NCBI GenBank assembly: GCA_937868725.1
Contig: CALMMQ010000002.1
Coordinates: 1-64,000 of the forward strand
Source: an uncultured Pleomorphomonas sp.
Lineage (GTDB): Bacteria; Pseudomonadota; Alphaproteobacteria; Rhizobiales; Pleomorphomonadaceae
Direction: 5' to 3'
DNA: 64,000 nt
In this document: in pieces, positions 1 to 7,674 of the stretch
How the letters are laid out: every line of letters begins with the position of its first letter
Position numbering within the stretch: the stretch's first letter is position 1
Made by a program: the position numbers and the translations under genes
Notes under the pieces: generated by a model
Database searches by the model: none
Seen by the model: only the letters and a program-made list of their open reading frames with translations
What the model was told of the DNA's origin: nothing

Positions 1-436
1 GGCGACCAACGGTCACGTAGCCGAGCTGGACAAAGACGTTGTTGAACTTGGCGCCGCGATCGCTGTCTTCCATGGAGACTTCGGCGAAGGCGCGGAGCGT
101 ACCAAGATCGGTGGCCGAACGGGCGTCGAACTGAACGCGGGCAGCGTTCGTGAAGTCGACTTCGGTGCCGCCGCCGTAGACGTACGGATCAGCCGTCGTG
201 CCCGAACCCGTACGGGTCTTCTTCGAGGACGAGAAGGCAATGCCACCGCGGAAGCGGCCGGAGATGTCGAGGCAGGTGTCAGTGCCGGGGATGTAGAAGA
301 AGCCGGCGCCGAAAGCGTCGCAAACCTTCACGTAGTCAACGGCGGCCGGAGCAGCTTCGCCCGGCAGGTCGGCAGCGTAAGCGCCGGAAGCAACGAGGGC
401 GGCAGCGGTGCCGAGCAGGATGCTCTTAACGTTCAT
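1..436 (-). CDS. Porin, Rhizobiales Porin_2 family (5' part only)
   Basis: Outer-membrane beta-barrel porin for passive uptake of small hydrophilic solutes. Only the first 145 residues lie in the window; the C-terminal end runs off at base 1. The product starts MNVKSILLGTAAALVASGAYA, a signal peptide with an AYA/AD cleavage site at about residue 21. The mature part carries the family hallmark VKVCDAFGAGFFYIPGTDTC (two cysteines), then CLDISGRFRGG and alternating strands rich in Asp, Phe and Arg. The ATG at 436 has a perfect GGAGG about 8 nt upstream. Codon choice is biased (GCT, GGC, AAG), as in highly expressed genes. Function is inferred from family resemblance; solute specificity cannot be told. 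Confidence 0.93.
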   Translation of the reverse strand, partial: MNVKSILLGTAAALVASGAYAADLPGEAAPAAVDYVKVCDAFGAGFFYIPGTDTCLDISGRFRGGIAFSSSKKTRTGSGTTADPYVYGGGTEVDFTNAARVQFDARSATDLGTLRAFAEVSMEDSDRGAKFNNVFVQLGYVTVGR

Positions 437-1061
437 TTCTGACCTCCAAAGTCAATCTAGAGAAGGAACCCATCCCGACCTGACGACAAACGGCCTGACC
501 GTCATCATCTCAAAGCCTGGAACCGGTTCCGGTTCTTTGCCGCCTTGTTCCGCCGCCTTACCACCCCAGGCAGTTCAGCTTCACTTGGCGGTGAGTTCCG
601 TCTCCCGAAATCTCACGGTCATAGTGATGGCCGATCCTGAGCCGGGGTTCAACGGGAAAGACGGTCGCCGGTTCGCCACAAAGCCTATTCGAAAACCCAT
701 GTTGCAGAATTGCCACTTATATTAGCATGTGCCGAAATATAGGTGTTAAAAATTCGTTAAGTTGATGCTTCAAAAGAGAAATAGACGATGGCAACGCGTT
801 AGGAAATGGCCGCTTTCGCGGCCCTTAAGCAAACTTCCGTACCGGTTTGATCATGGCAACTCCATGACTGATCCACAGGGGTCGCCGCGCCGACGCCCGT
901 TGCCGTCCGGTCGGGCGGCCATGATTCCCGGCCACCGGCAGCGCAGTGATTCCGCATTGCCGCTGCCAATCCGCCCAATTTCCAGACTTGCGGTTGCCGG
1001 TTCGATTCGATCAGATGGCCAGACCTCGCCATTACACCATCAACGGGTCTGCACCTCCTTC
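437..1061. other. Intergenic region between porin and benE, with a perfect 12-bp palindrome
   Basis: Divergent promoter region of 625 bases with no convincing gene. It is less GC-rich than its surroundings around 700-790. A perfect palindrome GGAACCGGTTCC occupies 519-530, followed at once by a second GGTTC, about 90 bases upstream of the porin start. The palindrome could be an operator or the tip of a 5' UTR hairpin of the porin mRNA. Short open frames here lack ribosome binding sites and family resemblance. I could not assign -35/-10 boxes with confidence. Confidence 0.4.
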
Positions 1062-2225
1062 ATGTCCAGCCATCCTACCCTGCCCGCCGTCTTTGCCGGG
1101 CTCGTCGCCGCGTTCGTCGGTTTCGCCGGAGCTTTCACCGTTGTCGTTCAGGGCCTCGCCGCCACCGGCGCCTCGCCGGCCGAAGCCGCCTCCGGCCTGA
1201 TGGCCCTCTCCATCGCCATGGGCATTTCGGGTGTCATGCTGTCGCTCCGGACGCGCATGCCGATCTCGGTCGCCTGGTCGACACCCGGCGCGGCGCTGCT
1301 CGCCAGTTCCGGCGCCGTCGTCGGCGGCTTCCCGATGGCAGTTGGCGCCTTCCTCATCGTTGGCGCCCTCATTGTCGTGGCCGGGCTGTGGAAGCCGCTC
1401 GGCCGCGCCGTGGCCGCCATCCCGATGCCGATCGCCAGCGCCATGCTGGCCGGCGTGCTGCTGTCGCTCTGCCTCGCTCCGGTCAAGGCGGTGGCGGCCG
1501 ATCCGCTCACCGGTCTTGCCGTCGTGCTCACCTGGGTGCTGGTCGGCCTCTATAGAAAGGTGCTGGCGGTGCCGGCCGCCGTCATCGTCGCCGCCGTGCT
1601 GATCGGCTTCACCACCCCCATTCCGCCTTCGGTCTGGCAGGGTCTCGTGCCGGCGCCGGTGCTGGTGATGCCGACTTTCTCGGTCGCCGCGCTGATCGGC
1701 ACCGCCCTGCCGCTCTTCGTCGTCACCATGGCGGCGCAGAACATCTCCGGCATGGCAGTGCTCAACGCCAACGGCTACAAGCCGGAGTTCGGGCCGATCC
1801 TGCGCAACACCGGCATCTTCACCATGCTCGCCGCCCCCTTTGGCGGCCATGCCGTCAATCTCGCCGCCATCACCGCGGCGCTGTGCGCCGGCCCGGAAGC
1901 GGAAGCCGATCCCGCCAAGCGCTATTGGGCGGCCATCGTCTGCGGCCTCGCCTATATCGCCGTCGGGCTCATCTCCGGCGCCGCCACCGCCTTCATCGCC
2001 GCCGCGCCGCCGATCCTCATCCAGGCCGTGGCCGGCCTCGCCCTGATGGGCGCGTTCGGCGCCTCGGCCTCGACGGCGCTCAACGCCACCGAGACGCGCG
2101 AAGCGGCGGTGATCACTTTCATCGTCACCGCCTCCGGTGTCGGCTTTTTCGGCGTGCCCGGCGCTTTCTGGGGGCTCGTCGCCGGCATTGCCATGCATCT
2201 CGTCAACCGCCTGCGCCTGCGATAA
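1062..2225 (+). CDS. benE: BenE-family benzoate/H+ symporter-like transporter
   Basis: Inner-membrane secondary transporter of 387 residues, the usual BenE length, with about 12 hydrophobic helices and almost no soluble domain. Diagnostic stretches include VVQGLAATGASPAEAASGLM near the N-terminus, ISVAWSTPGAALLA at about residue 70, MAAQNISGMAVLNANGY at about residue 230 and APFGGHAVNLAAITAA at about residue 262; these are conserved in the benzoate membrane transport family. The reading frame is open further upstream, but the ATG at 1062 gives the normal family N-terminus. No aromatic degradation genes are adjacent, so benzoate is only a family-based guess; many BenE homologues have unknown substrates. 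Confidence 0.85.
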   Translation: MSSHPTLPAVFAGLVAAFVGFAGAFTVVVQGLAATGASPAEAASGLMALSIAMGISGVMLSLRTRMPISVAWSTPGAALLASSGAVVGGFPMAVGAFLIVGALIVVAGLWKPLGRAVAAIPMPIASAMLAGVLLSLCLAPVKAVAADPLTGLAVVLTWVLVGLYRKVLAVPAAVIVAAVLIGFTTPIPPSVWQGLVPAPVLVMPTFSVAALIGTALPLFVVTMAAQNISGMAVLNANGYKPEFGPILRNTGIFTMLAAPFGGHAVNLAAITAALCAGPEAEADPAKRYWAAIVCGLAYIAVGLISGAATAFIAAAPPILIQAVAGLALMGAFGASASTALNATETREAAVITFIVTASGVGFFGVPGAFWGLVAGIAMHLVNRLRLR

Positions 2226-2246
2226 GCGCTGGCGCGGTTGTCAACG

Positions 2247-2274
2247 CCGCATTGACCACATGGTCAACTTGCGG
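2247..2274. promoter_or_regulatory. Extended inverted repeat upstream of the TerB/DnaJ gene
   Basis: Perfect 7-bp arms TTGACCA and TGGTCAA at 2252-2258 and 2261-2267 are separated by CA. They are flanked by a second pair of arms, CCGCA (2247-2251) and TGCGG (2270-2274). It lies 22 bases after the benE stop and 68 bases before the next start. It could be an operator for a dimeric regulator or an RNA hairpin ending benE transcription; there is no T-run after it, so an operator is slightly favoured. Confidence 0.4.
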
Positions 2275-2341
2275 TGTTTGGGGCGTGAGTGGCGCGTTTT
2301 GGCCTCGCACGCCCCGGTCAAATGCCGTATGTTCTGTGATC

Positions 2342-3040
2342 ATGACAGTATGGCAGCAGTTCTCGGAGATCATCAGCCGCCTGCCCGACGCGGTGAGCTC
2401 GGTGGTCGAATATGTCTGTGAGGCCGTGTGTTCGCCGTTCTGCGCCGAACACCGCCGGCAGGTGACATTCACGGCTGCCATGATCGCCCTGTCGGCCAAG
2501 ATGGCCAAGGCCGACGGTATCGTCACCGCCGACGAGGTCGAGGTGGTCAGCCGCCTGTTCAACGTGCCGCCGGAAGAACAGCGCAACGTCGCCCGGCTGT
2601 TCAATCTCGCCAAGCAGGACGTGGCCGGCTACCAATATTACGCCGCGCGCATCAAGTCGCTCTACGGCGACGACATCGATACGCTGTCTGACATCCTCGA
2701 CGGGCTGATGTTCATCGCCGCCGCCGATGGTATCGTGCACGAGCGGGAACTGGCCTTCCTGCGCGACGTGCGCGGGCTGTTCGCCATTTCCGAGCGCACC
2801 TTTGCCCGGCTGATGGCCCGCCACACCAAGACCCCGGTCGACAGTCCCTATGCCGTGCTGGGGCTCGATCCTGGCGCCGACGCCGACGAGGTCAAGCGGG
2901 CCTGGCGGCGGCTGGCCAGCGAGCACCATCCCGACAAGCTGCAGGCACGCGGCCTGCCGTCGGATTTCATCCGCCTCGCCACCGAACGCATGGCGGCGAT
3001 CAACGCCGCCTACGCCGCCATCGCCCGGCAAGCGGCCTGA
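2342..3040 (+). CDS. DjlA-like co-chaperone: TerB-like domain plus C-terminal J domain
   Basis: Protein of 232 residues. Residues about 35-150 form a TerB/DjlA-type helical domain (AMIALSAKMAKADGIVTADEV, then a second acidic repeat MFIAAADGIVHEREL). Residues about 165-232 form a J domain (DSPYAVLGLDPGADADEVKRAWRRL) with the HPD signature in EHHPDK at about 195, needed to stimulate DnaK ATPase. Unlike E. coli DjlA there is no clear N-terminal transmembrane helix, which is common in alphaproteobacterial versions. The ATG at 2342 is chosen because it removes an overlap with benE and starts the conserved region. Chaperone clients are unknown. Confidence 0.85.
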   Translation: MTVWQQFSEIISRLPDAVSSVVEYVCEAVCSPFCAEHRRQVTFTAAMIALSAKMAKADGIVTADEVEVVSRLFNVPPEEQRNVARLFNLAKQDVAGYQYYAARIKSLYGDDIDTLSDILDGLMFIAAADGIVHERELAFLRDVRGLFAISERTFARLMARHTKTPVDSPYAVLGLDPGADADEVKRAWRRLASEHHPDKLQARGLPSDFIRLATERMAAINAAYAAIARQAA

Positions 3041-3081
3041 CGCCACCCACCGGGTTCGATGCCGGCGCCCGGCGACGGCGA

Positions 3082-4941
3082 TCACTGCGCCGCCGCTTCC
3101 TCTTCTTCGACGTCGTCGTTGATGAAGCCGCCGGACTGGCGGTTCCACAGGTCGGCATAAATGCCGCCCTCAGCCACCAGGTCCTGATGGCTGCCGGCTT
3201 CGACGATGTGACCGCCATCGATCACCACCAGCCGGTCCATTTCCGTCAGCGTCGACAGGCGATGGGCAATGGCGATCACCGTCTTACCCTTCATCAACGC
3301 GAACAGATTCTCCTGGATCGCCGCTTCGACCTCCGAATCGAGGGCGCTGGTCGCCTCGTCGAGCACCAGGATCGGCGCGTCCTTGAGGAAGACGCGGGCG
3401 ATGGCGATGCGCTGACGCTGACCGCCGGACAGCTTGACGCCGCGTTCACCGACCTGGGCGTCGAGGCCCTTGCGACCGTCACGGTCGACCAGCGTCTCGA
3501 TGAACTCCCAGGCGTTGGCCCGCCGGGCCGCTTCGGTGATCTCGGCGTCGGAGGCATCCGGCCGGCCGTAGGCGATGTTGTCGCGGATCGACCGGTGCAG
3601 CAACGAAGTGTCCTGCGTCACCACGCCGATCGACGCCCGCAACGAATCCTGACGGACGGTGGCGATGTCGACGCCGTCGATGGTGATGGTGCCGCCCTCA
3701 AGATCGTAGAAGCGCAGCAGCAGGTTCATCAGCGTCGTCTTGCCGGCACCGGAGCGGCCGACCAGGCCGACCTTCTCGCCCGGGGCGATATCGAGGCTGA
3801 TGCCATCGATCACACCCTTGCCCTTGCCGTAGTGGAAGCGGACAGCGTCGTAGCGGATGGCGCCGTGCCGCGTCGTCAGGGCCGGCGCCGCTGGCCGGTC
3901 GACGACGTCGTGCGGCTTGGCCATCATCGCCATGCCGTCGTAGACGGTGCCGAGGTTCTCGAACAGCGCCGACACTTCCCACATGATCCACTGGCTCATG
4001 CCATTGATGCGCATGGCCAGACCGATGGCGATGGCGATGGCGCCGACGGACACGGCGTTGTCGAGCCAGAACCAGATCGACAGCGCGCCGACGGCAAACA
4101 GCGCCAGACAGTTGTTGGCGTAGACCAGCACCTGGAACCAGGTGACGAGGCGCATCTGGCTGTAGACCGTGCGCATGAACAGGTCCATGGCGTCGCGGGC
4201 GTAGGCTTCCTCGCGGCCGGCGTGAGAGAACAGCTTGACGGTGGCGATGTTGGTGTAGCTGTCGACGATGCGGCCGGTCATCACCGAGCGGGCGTCGGCC
4301 TGGGCCGCCGCCACGCGGCCGAGACGCGGCACGAAGAAGGCGACGATGGCGATGTAGATCACCAGCCAGCCGAGGAGTGGCAGCACCAGACGCGCGTCGG
4401 CGGAGGCCACCACCACCATCATCGAGATGAAATAGCTCGCCACGTAGACGAAGACGTCGAGCATCTTCATCACCGTCTCGCGGATGGCCAGCGCCGTCTG
4501 CATCACCTTGGTCGACACGCGGCCGGCAAACTCGTTGGCGAAGAACGTCATCGAGTGCCGCAGCAGGAAGCGGTGCATCTGCCAGCGGGCGATCATCGGA
4601 TAGTTGCCGAGCAGCACCTGATGCATGACCAGCGACGACAGCGCCGCCGTCAGTGGCAGCACCAGCAGCACCACGGCCGCCATCAACACCAGGCGATGGC
4701 CCTCGGTGGCAAGGAACGTGGCCCGGTCGGCGTTACTCAGCCAGTCGACGATGTCGCCGAGAAAGCGGAACAGCGTCACTTCGCCAACGGCGATAACGGC
4801 CGAGCAGACGGACATCAACACCAGCCAGGGAGCGGCTGGGCGTGAATAGTGCCAGAGGAAAGGCAGCAGTCCGGACGGCGGCTGCGTCGGCGCCTCGTCC
4901 GGATAGGGATCGAGGCGGTGTTCAAACCACGAGAACATCAT
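3082..4941 (-). CDS. ABC exporter half-transporter (MsbA/MdlB type), fused membrane and ATPase domains
   Basis: Protein of 619 residues. Residues about 30-335 form a type-1 exporter membrane domain with six hydrophobic helices; the remainder is the nucleotide-binding domain. Visible motifs are Walker A GRSGAGKTT (about 400), Q-loop VVTQDTSLLHRS, signature LSGGQRQR (about 508), Walker B ILVLDEATSALD and H-loop AIAHRLSTL. The tail is very acidic (DDVEEEEAAAQ). It presumably works as a homodimer exporting lipids or hydrophobic drugs; the substrate is unknown. The canonical lipid A flippase candidate is the separate gene at 29207, so this copy is more likely a multidrug exporter. Two ATG codons are adjacent (4941, 4938), with GGAG about 7 nt upstream. 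A long structured leader with a small ORF precedes it. Confidence 0.9.
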   Translation of the reverse strand: MMFSWFEHRLDPYPDEAPTQPPSGLLPFLWHYSRPAAPWLVLMSVCSAVIAVGEVTLFRFLGDIVDWLSNADRATFLATEGHRLVLMAAVVLLVLPLTAALSSLVMHQVLLGNYPMIARWQMHRFLLRHSMTFFANEFAGRVSTKVMQTALAIRETVMKMLDVFVYVASYFISMMVVVASADARLVLPLLGWLVIYIAIVAFFVPRLGRVAAAQADARSVMTGRIVDSYTNIATVKLFSHAGREEAYARDAMDLFMRTVYSQMRLVTWFQVLVYANNCLALFAVGALSIWFWLDNAVSVGAIAIAIGLAMRINGMSQWIMWEVSALFENLGTVYDGMAMMAKPHDVVDRPAAPALTTRHGAIRYDAVRFHYGKGKGVIDGISLDIAPGEKVGLVGRSGAGKTTLMNLLLRFYDLEGGTITIDGVDIATVRQDSLRASIGVVTQDTSLLHRSIRDNIAYGRPDASDAEITEAARRANAWEFIETLVDRDGRKGLDAQVGERGVKLSGGQRQRIAIARVFLKDAPILVLDEATSALDSEVEAAIQENLFALMKGKTVIAIAHRLSTLTEMDRLVVIDGGHIVEAGSHQDLVAEGGIYADLWNRQSGGFINDDVEEEEAAAQ

Positions 4942-5210
4942 GGGCTCCGTAAAGCGGATCGGCGACGCCTCCTCCGTCCGGCAAACGGCTACGGGGGAGC
5001 GCGGCGAGAGATGGGCATACGGCCCCGGCGGGCCGCAAACTGTCAGGAGGAAATTGTGCTGAACCGTAGAACGCCTAGGCCTGGAGAACGAAGTTCCGGC
5101 GCGGAAGGCGCATAAGCACGGTCATATCCATGTGGCCCTCCCTTGATGGCGTTGATCTTCCGGCGCTTATAGCCGATGGCCGGCGGGCGCAAAAGTACAA
5201 TTTGGCGTGA
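4942..5210 (-). promoter_or_regulatory. Leader region of the ABC exporter with candidate promoter and alternative stems
   Basis: On the minus strand a promoter-like TATAAG lies at about 5165-5171, with TTGCGC-like sequence about 15 nt further upstream (weak assignment). Downstream come the small ORF at 5075-5131, then CTACGG at 5064-5069, which is perfectly complementary to CCGTAG at 4989-4994. Between them lies a hairpin with 6-bp arms at 5020-5025 and 5030-5035. Such stems could be rearranged by a ribosome paused on the small ORF and so affect the exporter start at 4941. The arrangement resembles leader-peptide control of efflux genes, but regulation here is inference. Confidence 0.35.
5075..5131 (-). 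CDS. Candidate 18-residue leader peptide upstream of the ABC exporter
   Basis: Small ORF encoding MDMTVLMRLPRRNFVLQA and ending in TAG, 133 bases before the exporter start. The ATG at 5131 has a very strong Shine-Dalgarno GGGAGGG four bases upstream, stronger than that of the exporter itself. The peptide is hydrophobic and basic, with a dibasic Pro-Arg-Arg before the C-terminal Asn-Phe-Val-Leu-Gln-Ala, a composition compatible with an arrest-type leader peptide. It matches no family I can name. An overlapping plus-strand frame (GTG at 5056, after AGGAGG) could also be read, so translation needs experimental proof. Confidence 0.4.
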   Translation of the reverse strand: MDMTVLMRLPRRNFVLQA

Positions 5211-5373
5211 GCGGCGCAGGGAGCCTCTGTTGTGGCCGTCGGGCAACGCCCATATCAGGCGACCGGCCGGCGCCATCTTCGGATCGTCGGCCGTTTCCTG
5301 TAGAACAGCCGACCATCACCCGGCGGTGCCGATTCGCGGCATCGCCCCCCGTCCTCCGATACCCGGCCCTTCC

Positions 5374-6009
5374 ATGACTGAACGCCCCTTCGTTGCCGAT
5401 GGCTACCATCCGATTCCTCCCGGCAAGCTCGCCACCGTCGTCACCTATCTCGAGATGACGCGCCGGCCCGACCGCGCGCCCCGTCCCGCCCCGGAGGGCT
5501 ACACGCTCGAAGCGGTCACCGCCTGGCCGACGGCCGCCTACAAGGCGCTCTACACCGAGATCGGCTGGGAGTGGCTGTGGTCGTCGCGCCTCAGGATGGG
5601 AGACGCCCGGCTGGCCGCCCGGCTGGCCGACCCGGACCTGCGCAACTACTGCCCGGTCAAGGACGGCCGCCGGCTCGGCATGCTGGAGATGGACCACGCC
5701 GAACCGGATAACATCGAGATCACCTTCTTCGGCCTGTCGCCGGCCGCCATCGGCGGCGGCGTCGGCGGCTGGATGATGGACCGGGCCATCGACATGGCGT
5801 TTTCCCGGTCATCGACGCGCCGGCTGTGGCTGCACACCTGCCACCTCGACAGCCCGCAGGCGCTGCCGTTCTATCAGCGCCTGGGCTTCGTGCCGTTCGC
5901 CCGCGCCGTCGAGGTGTTCGACGACGTCCGCCTCACCGGCGAACTCGATCCGGCGGCCGGACCGCACGTACCGCTGATCCGCAATGCCCGCCGCCCCGAC
6001 GGGGTTTGA
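5374..6009 (+). CDS. GNAT-family N-acetyltransferase
   Basis: Protein of 211 residues with an acetyl-CoA-dependent acetyltransferase fold. The core runs from about residue 100 to 190: GMLEMDHAEPDNIEITFFGL (strand 4), the pyrophosphate-binding loop region AAIGGGVGGWMMDRAIDMAF, and the conserved LWLHTCHLDSPQALPFYQRLGFVPF (motif B). The first 60 residues (VTYLEMTRRPDRAPRPAPEGYTLE) are typical of a proteobacterial GNAT subgroup of unknown substrate. The ATG at 5374 is the best start: translation upstream is low-complexity and the region from 5132 to 5373 belongs to the divergent leader. It lies alone between the divergent exporter and amn. Confidence 0.85.
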   Translation: MTERPFVADGYHPIPPGKLATVVTYLEMTRRPDRAPRPAPEGYTLEAVTAWPTAAYKALYTEIGWEWLWSSRLRMGDARLAARLADPDLRNYCPVKDGRRLGMLEMDHAEPDNIEITFFGLSPAAIGGGVGGWMMDRAIDMAFSRSSTRRLWLHTCHLDSPQALPFYQRLGFVPFARAVEVFDDVRLTGELDPAAGPHVPLIRNARRPDGV

Positions 6010-6054
6010 GCGACCGACAGAAAAGGCGGGCCAAAACCGTCATCGTGTGGTATC

Positions 6055-6090
6055 GGATCGTCCGTACAACGTCCGAAAATGCGACGATCC
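6055..6090 (+). promoter_or_regulatory. Inverted repeat in the amn upstream region
   Basis: Perfect 8-bp arms GGATCGTC (6055-6062) and GACGATCC (6083-6090) around a 20-base spacer, ending 26 bases before the amn ATG. It could be an operator or a 5' UTR stem-loop close to the ribosome binding site. No promoter boxes could be assigned firmly. Confidence 0.35.
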
Positions 6091-6116
6091 AACGTTTGTA
6101 CCAATAAGAGAACAAC

Positions 6117-7616
6117 ATGACCCTATCGCCGCGCCCAGCCGCCCAGGCTGTCGCCACACCGCCGCATATCCCGATGACCGGCTACCGCGATGCCGGCGCG
6201 GCCGTCGACCGGCTGATCGAGATCTACAACCGCAACACCACCTTCCTGCGGTCGTCGTTCGAGGCGGTCGTACAGGGCGAAGTGCCCGAGGGGCGCATCC
6301 GCGCCTTCTATCCGCTGATCCGCGTCACCACCCAGACGCACGGCATGGGCGATTCGCGCCTGGCCTACGGCCACATGCCCGGCCCCGGCGTCTACGAGAC
6401 GACGGTGTCGCGGCCCGAACTCTATCGCGACTATCTCATCGAGCAGATCTCGGTGATCATCGGCAACTATGACGTGCCGGTGGAAGTGGGCGAAAGCACC
6501 CTGCCCATCCCGCTGCATTTCGCCTTCTACGAGGGTGCCTATGTCGAAGGCGCGCTGATGGACGGCCTGCCGCGACCGTTGCGCGACATGTTCGACGTGC
6601 CCGACCTCGCCGTCACCGACGACGCCATCGTCAACGGCACGCTGGCCAATCGGCCGGGCGAACCGATGCCGCTCGCCCCGTTCACCGGGCCGCGCGTCGA
6701 CTATTCGCTGCATCGGTTGCAGCATTACACGGCCACCTCGCCGCGCTACTTCCAGAACTTCGTGCTGTTCACCAACTACCAGTTCTACGTCGACGAGTTC
6801 GCCGAGCGGGCCCGCGAGATGATGGCCAGCGGCCAGGGCGACTACACGGCCTTCGTCGAACCGGGCAACTTGCTGACGCCGCTCGGAGAATCGGCTCCGG
6901 TCGAGGGTGACGCCAACGCCCGCCTGCCGCAGATGCCGGCCTATCACCTGATCCGCGGCGACCATTCCGGCATCACGCTGATCAACATCGGCGTCGGCCC
7001 ATCCAACGCCAAGACCATCACCGACCACGTGGCGGTGATGCGGCCGCACGCCTGGCTGATGCTCGGCCATTGCGCCGGCCTCAGGAACAGCCAGCAGCTC
7101 GGCGACTACGTGCTGGCCCATGGCTATGTCCGCGAGGACCACGTGCTCGACGCCGACCTGCCGCTGTGGATTCCCATCCCGCCGCTGGCCGAAGTGCAGG
7201 TGGCGCTCGAAAGCGCCGTCGCCGAGGTGACCGGCCTCACCGGCTGGGAACTCAAGCGCATCATGCGCACCGGCACCGTCGCCACCATCGACAACCGCAA
7301 CTGGGAACTGCGCGACCAGCGCGGCCCGGTCAAGCGCCTCTCGCAGTCCCGCGCCATCGCGCTCGACATGGAATCGGCCACCATCGCCGCCAACGGCTTC
7401 CGCTTCCGCGTACCCTACGGCACGCTGCTCTGCGTCTCCGACAAGCCGCTGCATGGCGAGCTCAAGCTGCCGGGCATGGCCAGCGCCTTCTACCGGCGTC
7501 AGGTCAGCCAGCACCTGGAGATCGGCATCAAGGCCATGGAGAAGCTGCGCGAGATGCCGCCGGAACGGCTGCATTCCCGCAAGCTGCGGTCCTTCATGGA
7601 GACCGCTTTCCAGTAA
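6117..7616 (+). CDS. amn: AMP nucleosidase
   Basis: Cleaves AMP to adenine and ribose 5-phosphate in the cytoplasm, which helps control adenylate pools. The 499 residues match the long bacterial Amn type: an N-terminal regulatory domain (residues about 20-200, with RAFYPLIRVTTQTHGMGDSR) and a C-terminal nucleoside-phosphorylase-like catalytic domain. The latter carries LINIGVGPSNAKTITDHVAV, MLGHCAGLRNSQQLGDYVLA and DMESATIAANGFRF, which holds the conserved Glu of the family. The ATG at 6117 follows AAGAGA and an inverted repeat. It is transcribed in the same direction as the HAD gene downstream (58-base gap). Confidence 0.96.
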   Translation: MTLSPRPAAQAVATPPHIPMTGYRDAGAAVDRLIEIYNRNTTFLRSSFEAVVQGEVPEGRIRAFYPLIRVTTQTHGMGDSRLAYGHMPGPGVYETTVSRPELYRDYLIEQISVIIGNYDVPVEVGESTLPIPLHFAFYEGAYVEGALMDGLPRPLRDMFDVPDLAVTDDAIVNGTLANRPGEPMPLAPFTGPRVDYSLHRLQHYTATSPRYFQNFVLFTNYQFYVDEFAERAREMMASGQGDYTAFVEPGNLLTPLGESAPVEGDANARLPQMPAYHLIRGDHSGITLINIGVGPSNAKTITDHVAVMRPHAWLMLGHCAGLRNSQQLGDYVLAHGYVREDHVLDADLPLWIPIPPLAEVQVALESAVAEVTGLTGWELKRIMRTGTVATIDNRNWELRDQRGPVKRLSQSRAIALDMESATIAANGFRFRVPYGTLLCVSDKPLHGELKLPGMASAFYRRQVSQHLEIGIKAMEKLREMPPERLHSRKLRSFMETAFQ

Positions 7617-7674
7617 CGGCCGCTGCCGTCATCCCGCCCCCACTTCTTTCCGCGCCAGGGAGGCGCGTCTGCCC

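Noticed and set aside
1032-2198. Long minus-strand open frame (388 codons) opposite benE
   Set aside because: Its composition is Gly/Arg/Asp/His-rich, the typical antisense shadow of a high-GC gene, with no ribosome binding site or recognisable domain.
3187-4845. Long plus-strand open frame (552 codons) opposite the ABC exporter
   Set aside because: His/Asp/Arg-rich shadow; the minus-strand frame carries complete ABC motifs.
5056-5115. Plus-strand 19-codon frame with GTG after AGGAGG, overlapping the candidate leader peptide
   Set aside because: It has a good Shine-Dalgarno but no downstream gene to control and no family resemblance; the minus-strand ORF is better placed relative to the exporter. 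It cannot be fully excluded.
6123-7574. 483-codon minus-strand frame opposite amn
   Set aside because: Antisense shadow; the plus strand encodes a complete AMP nucleosidase.
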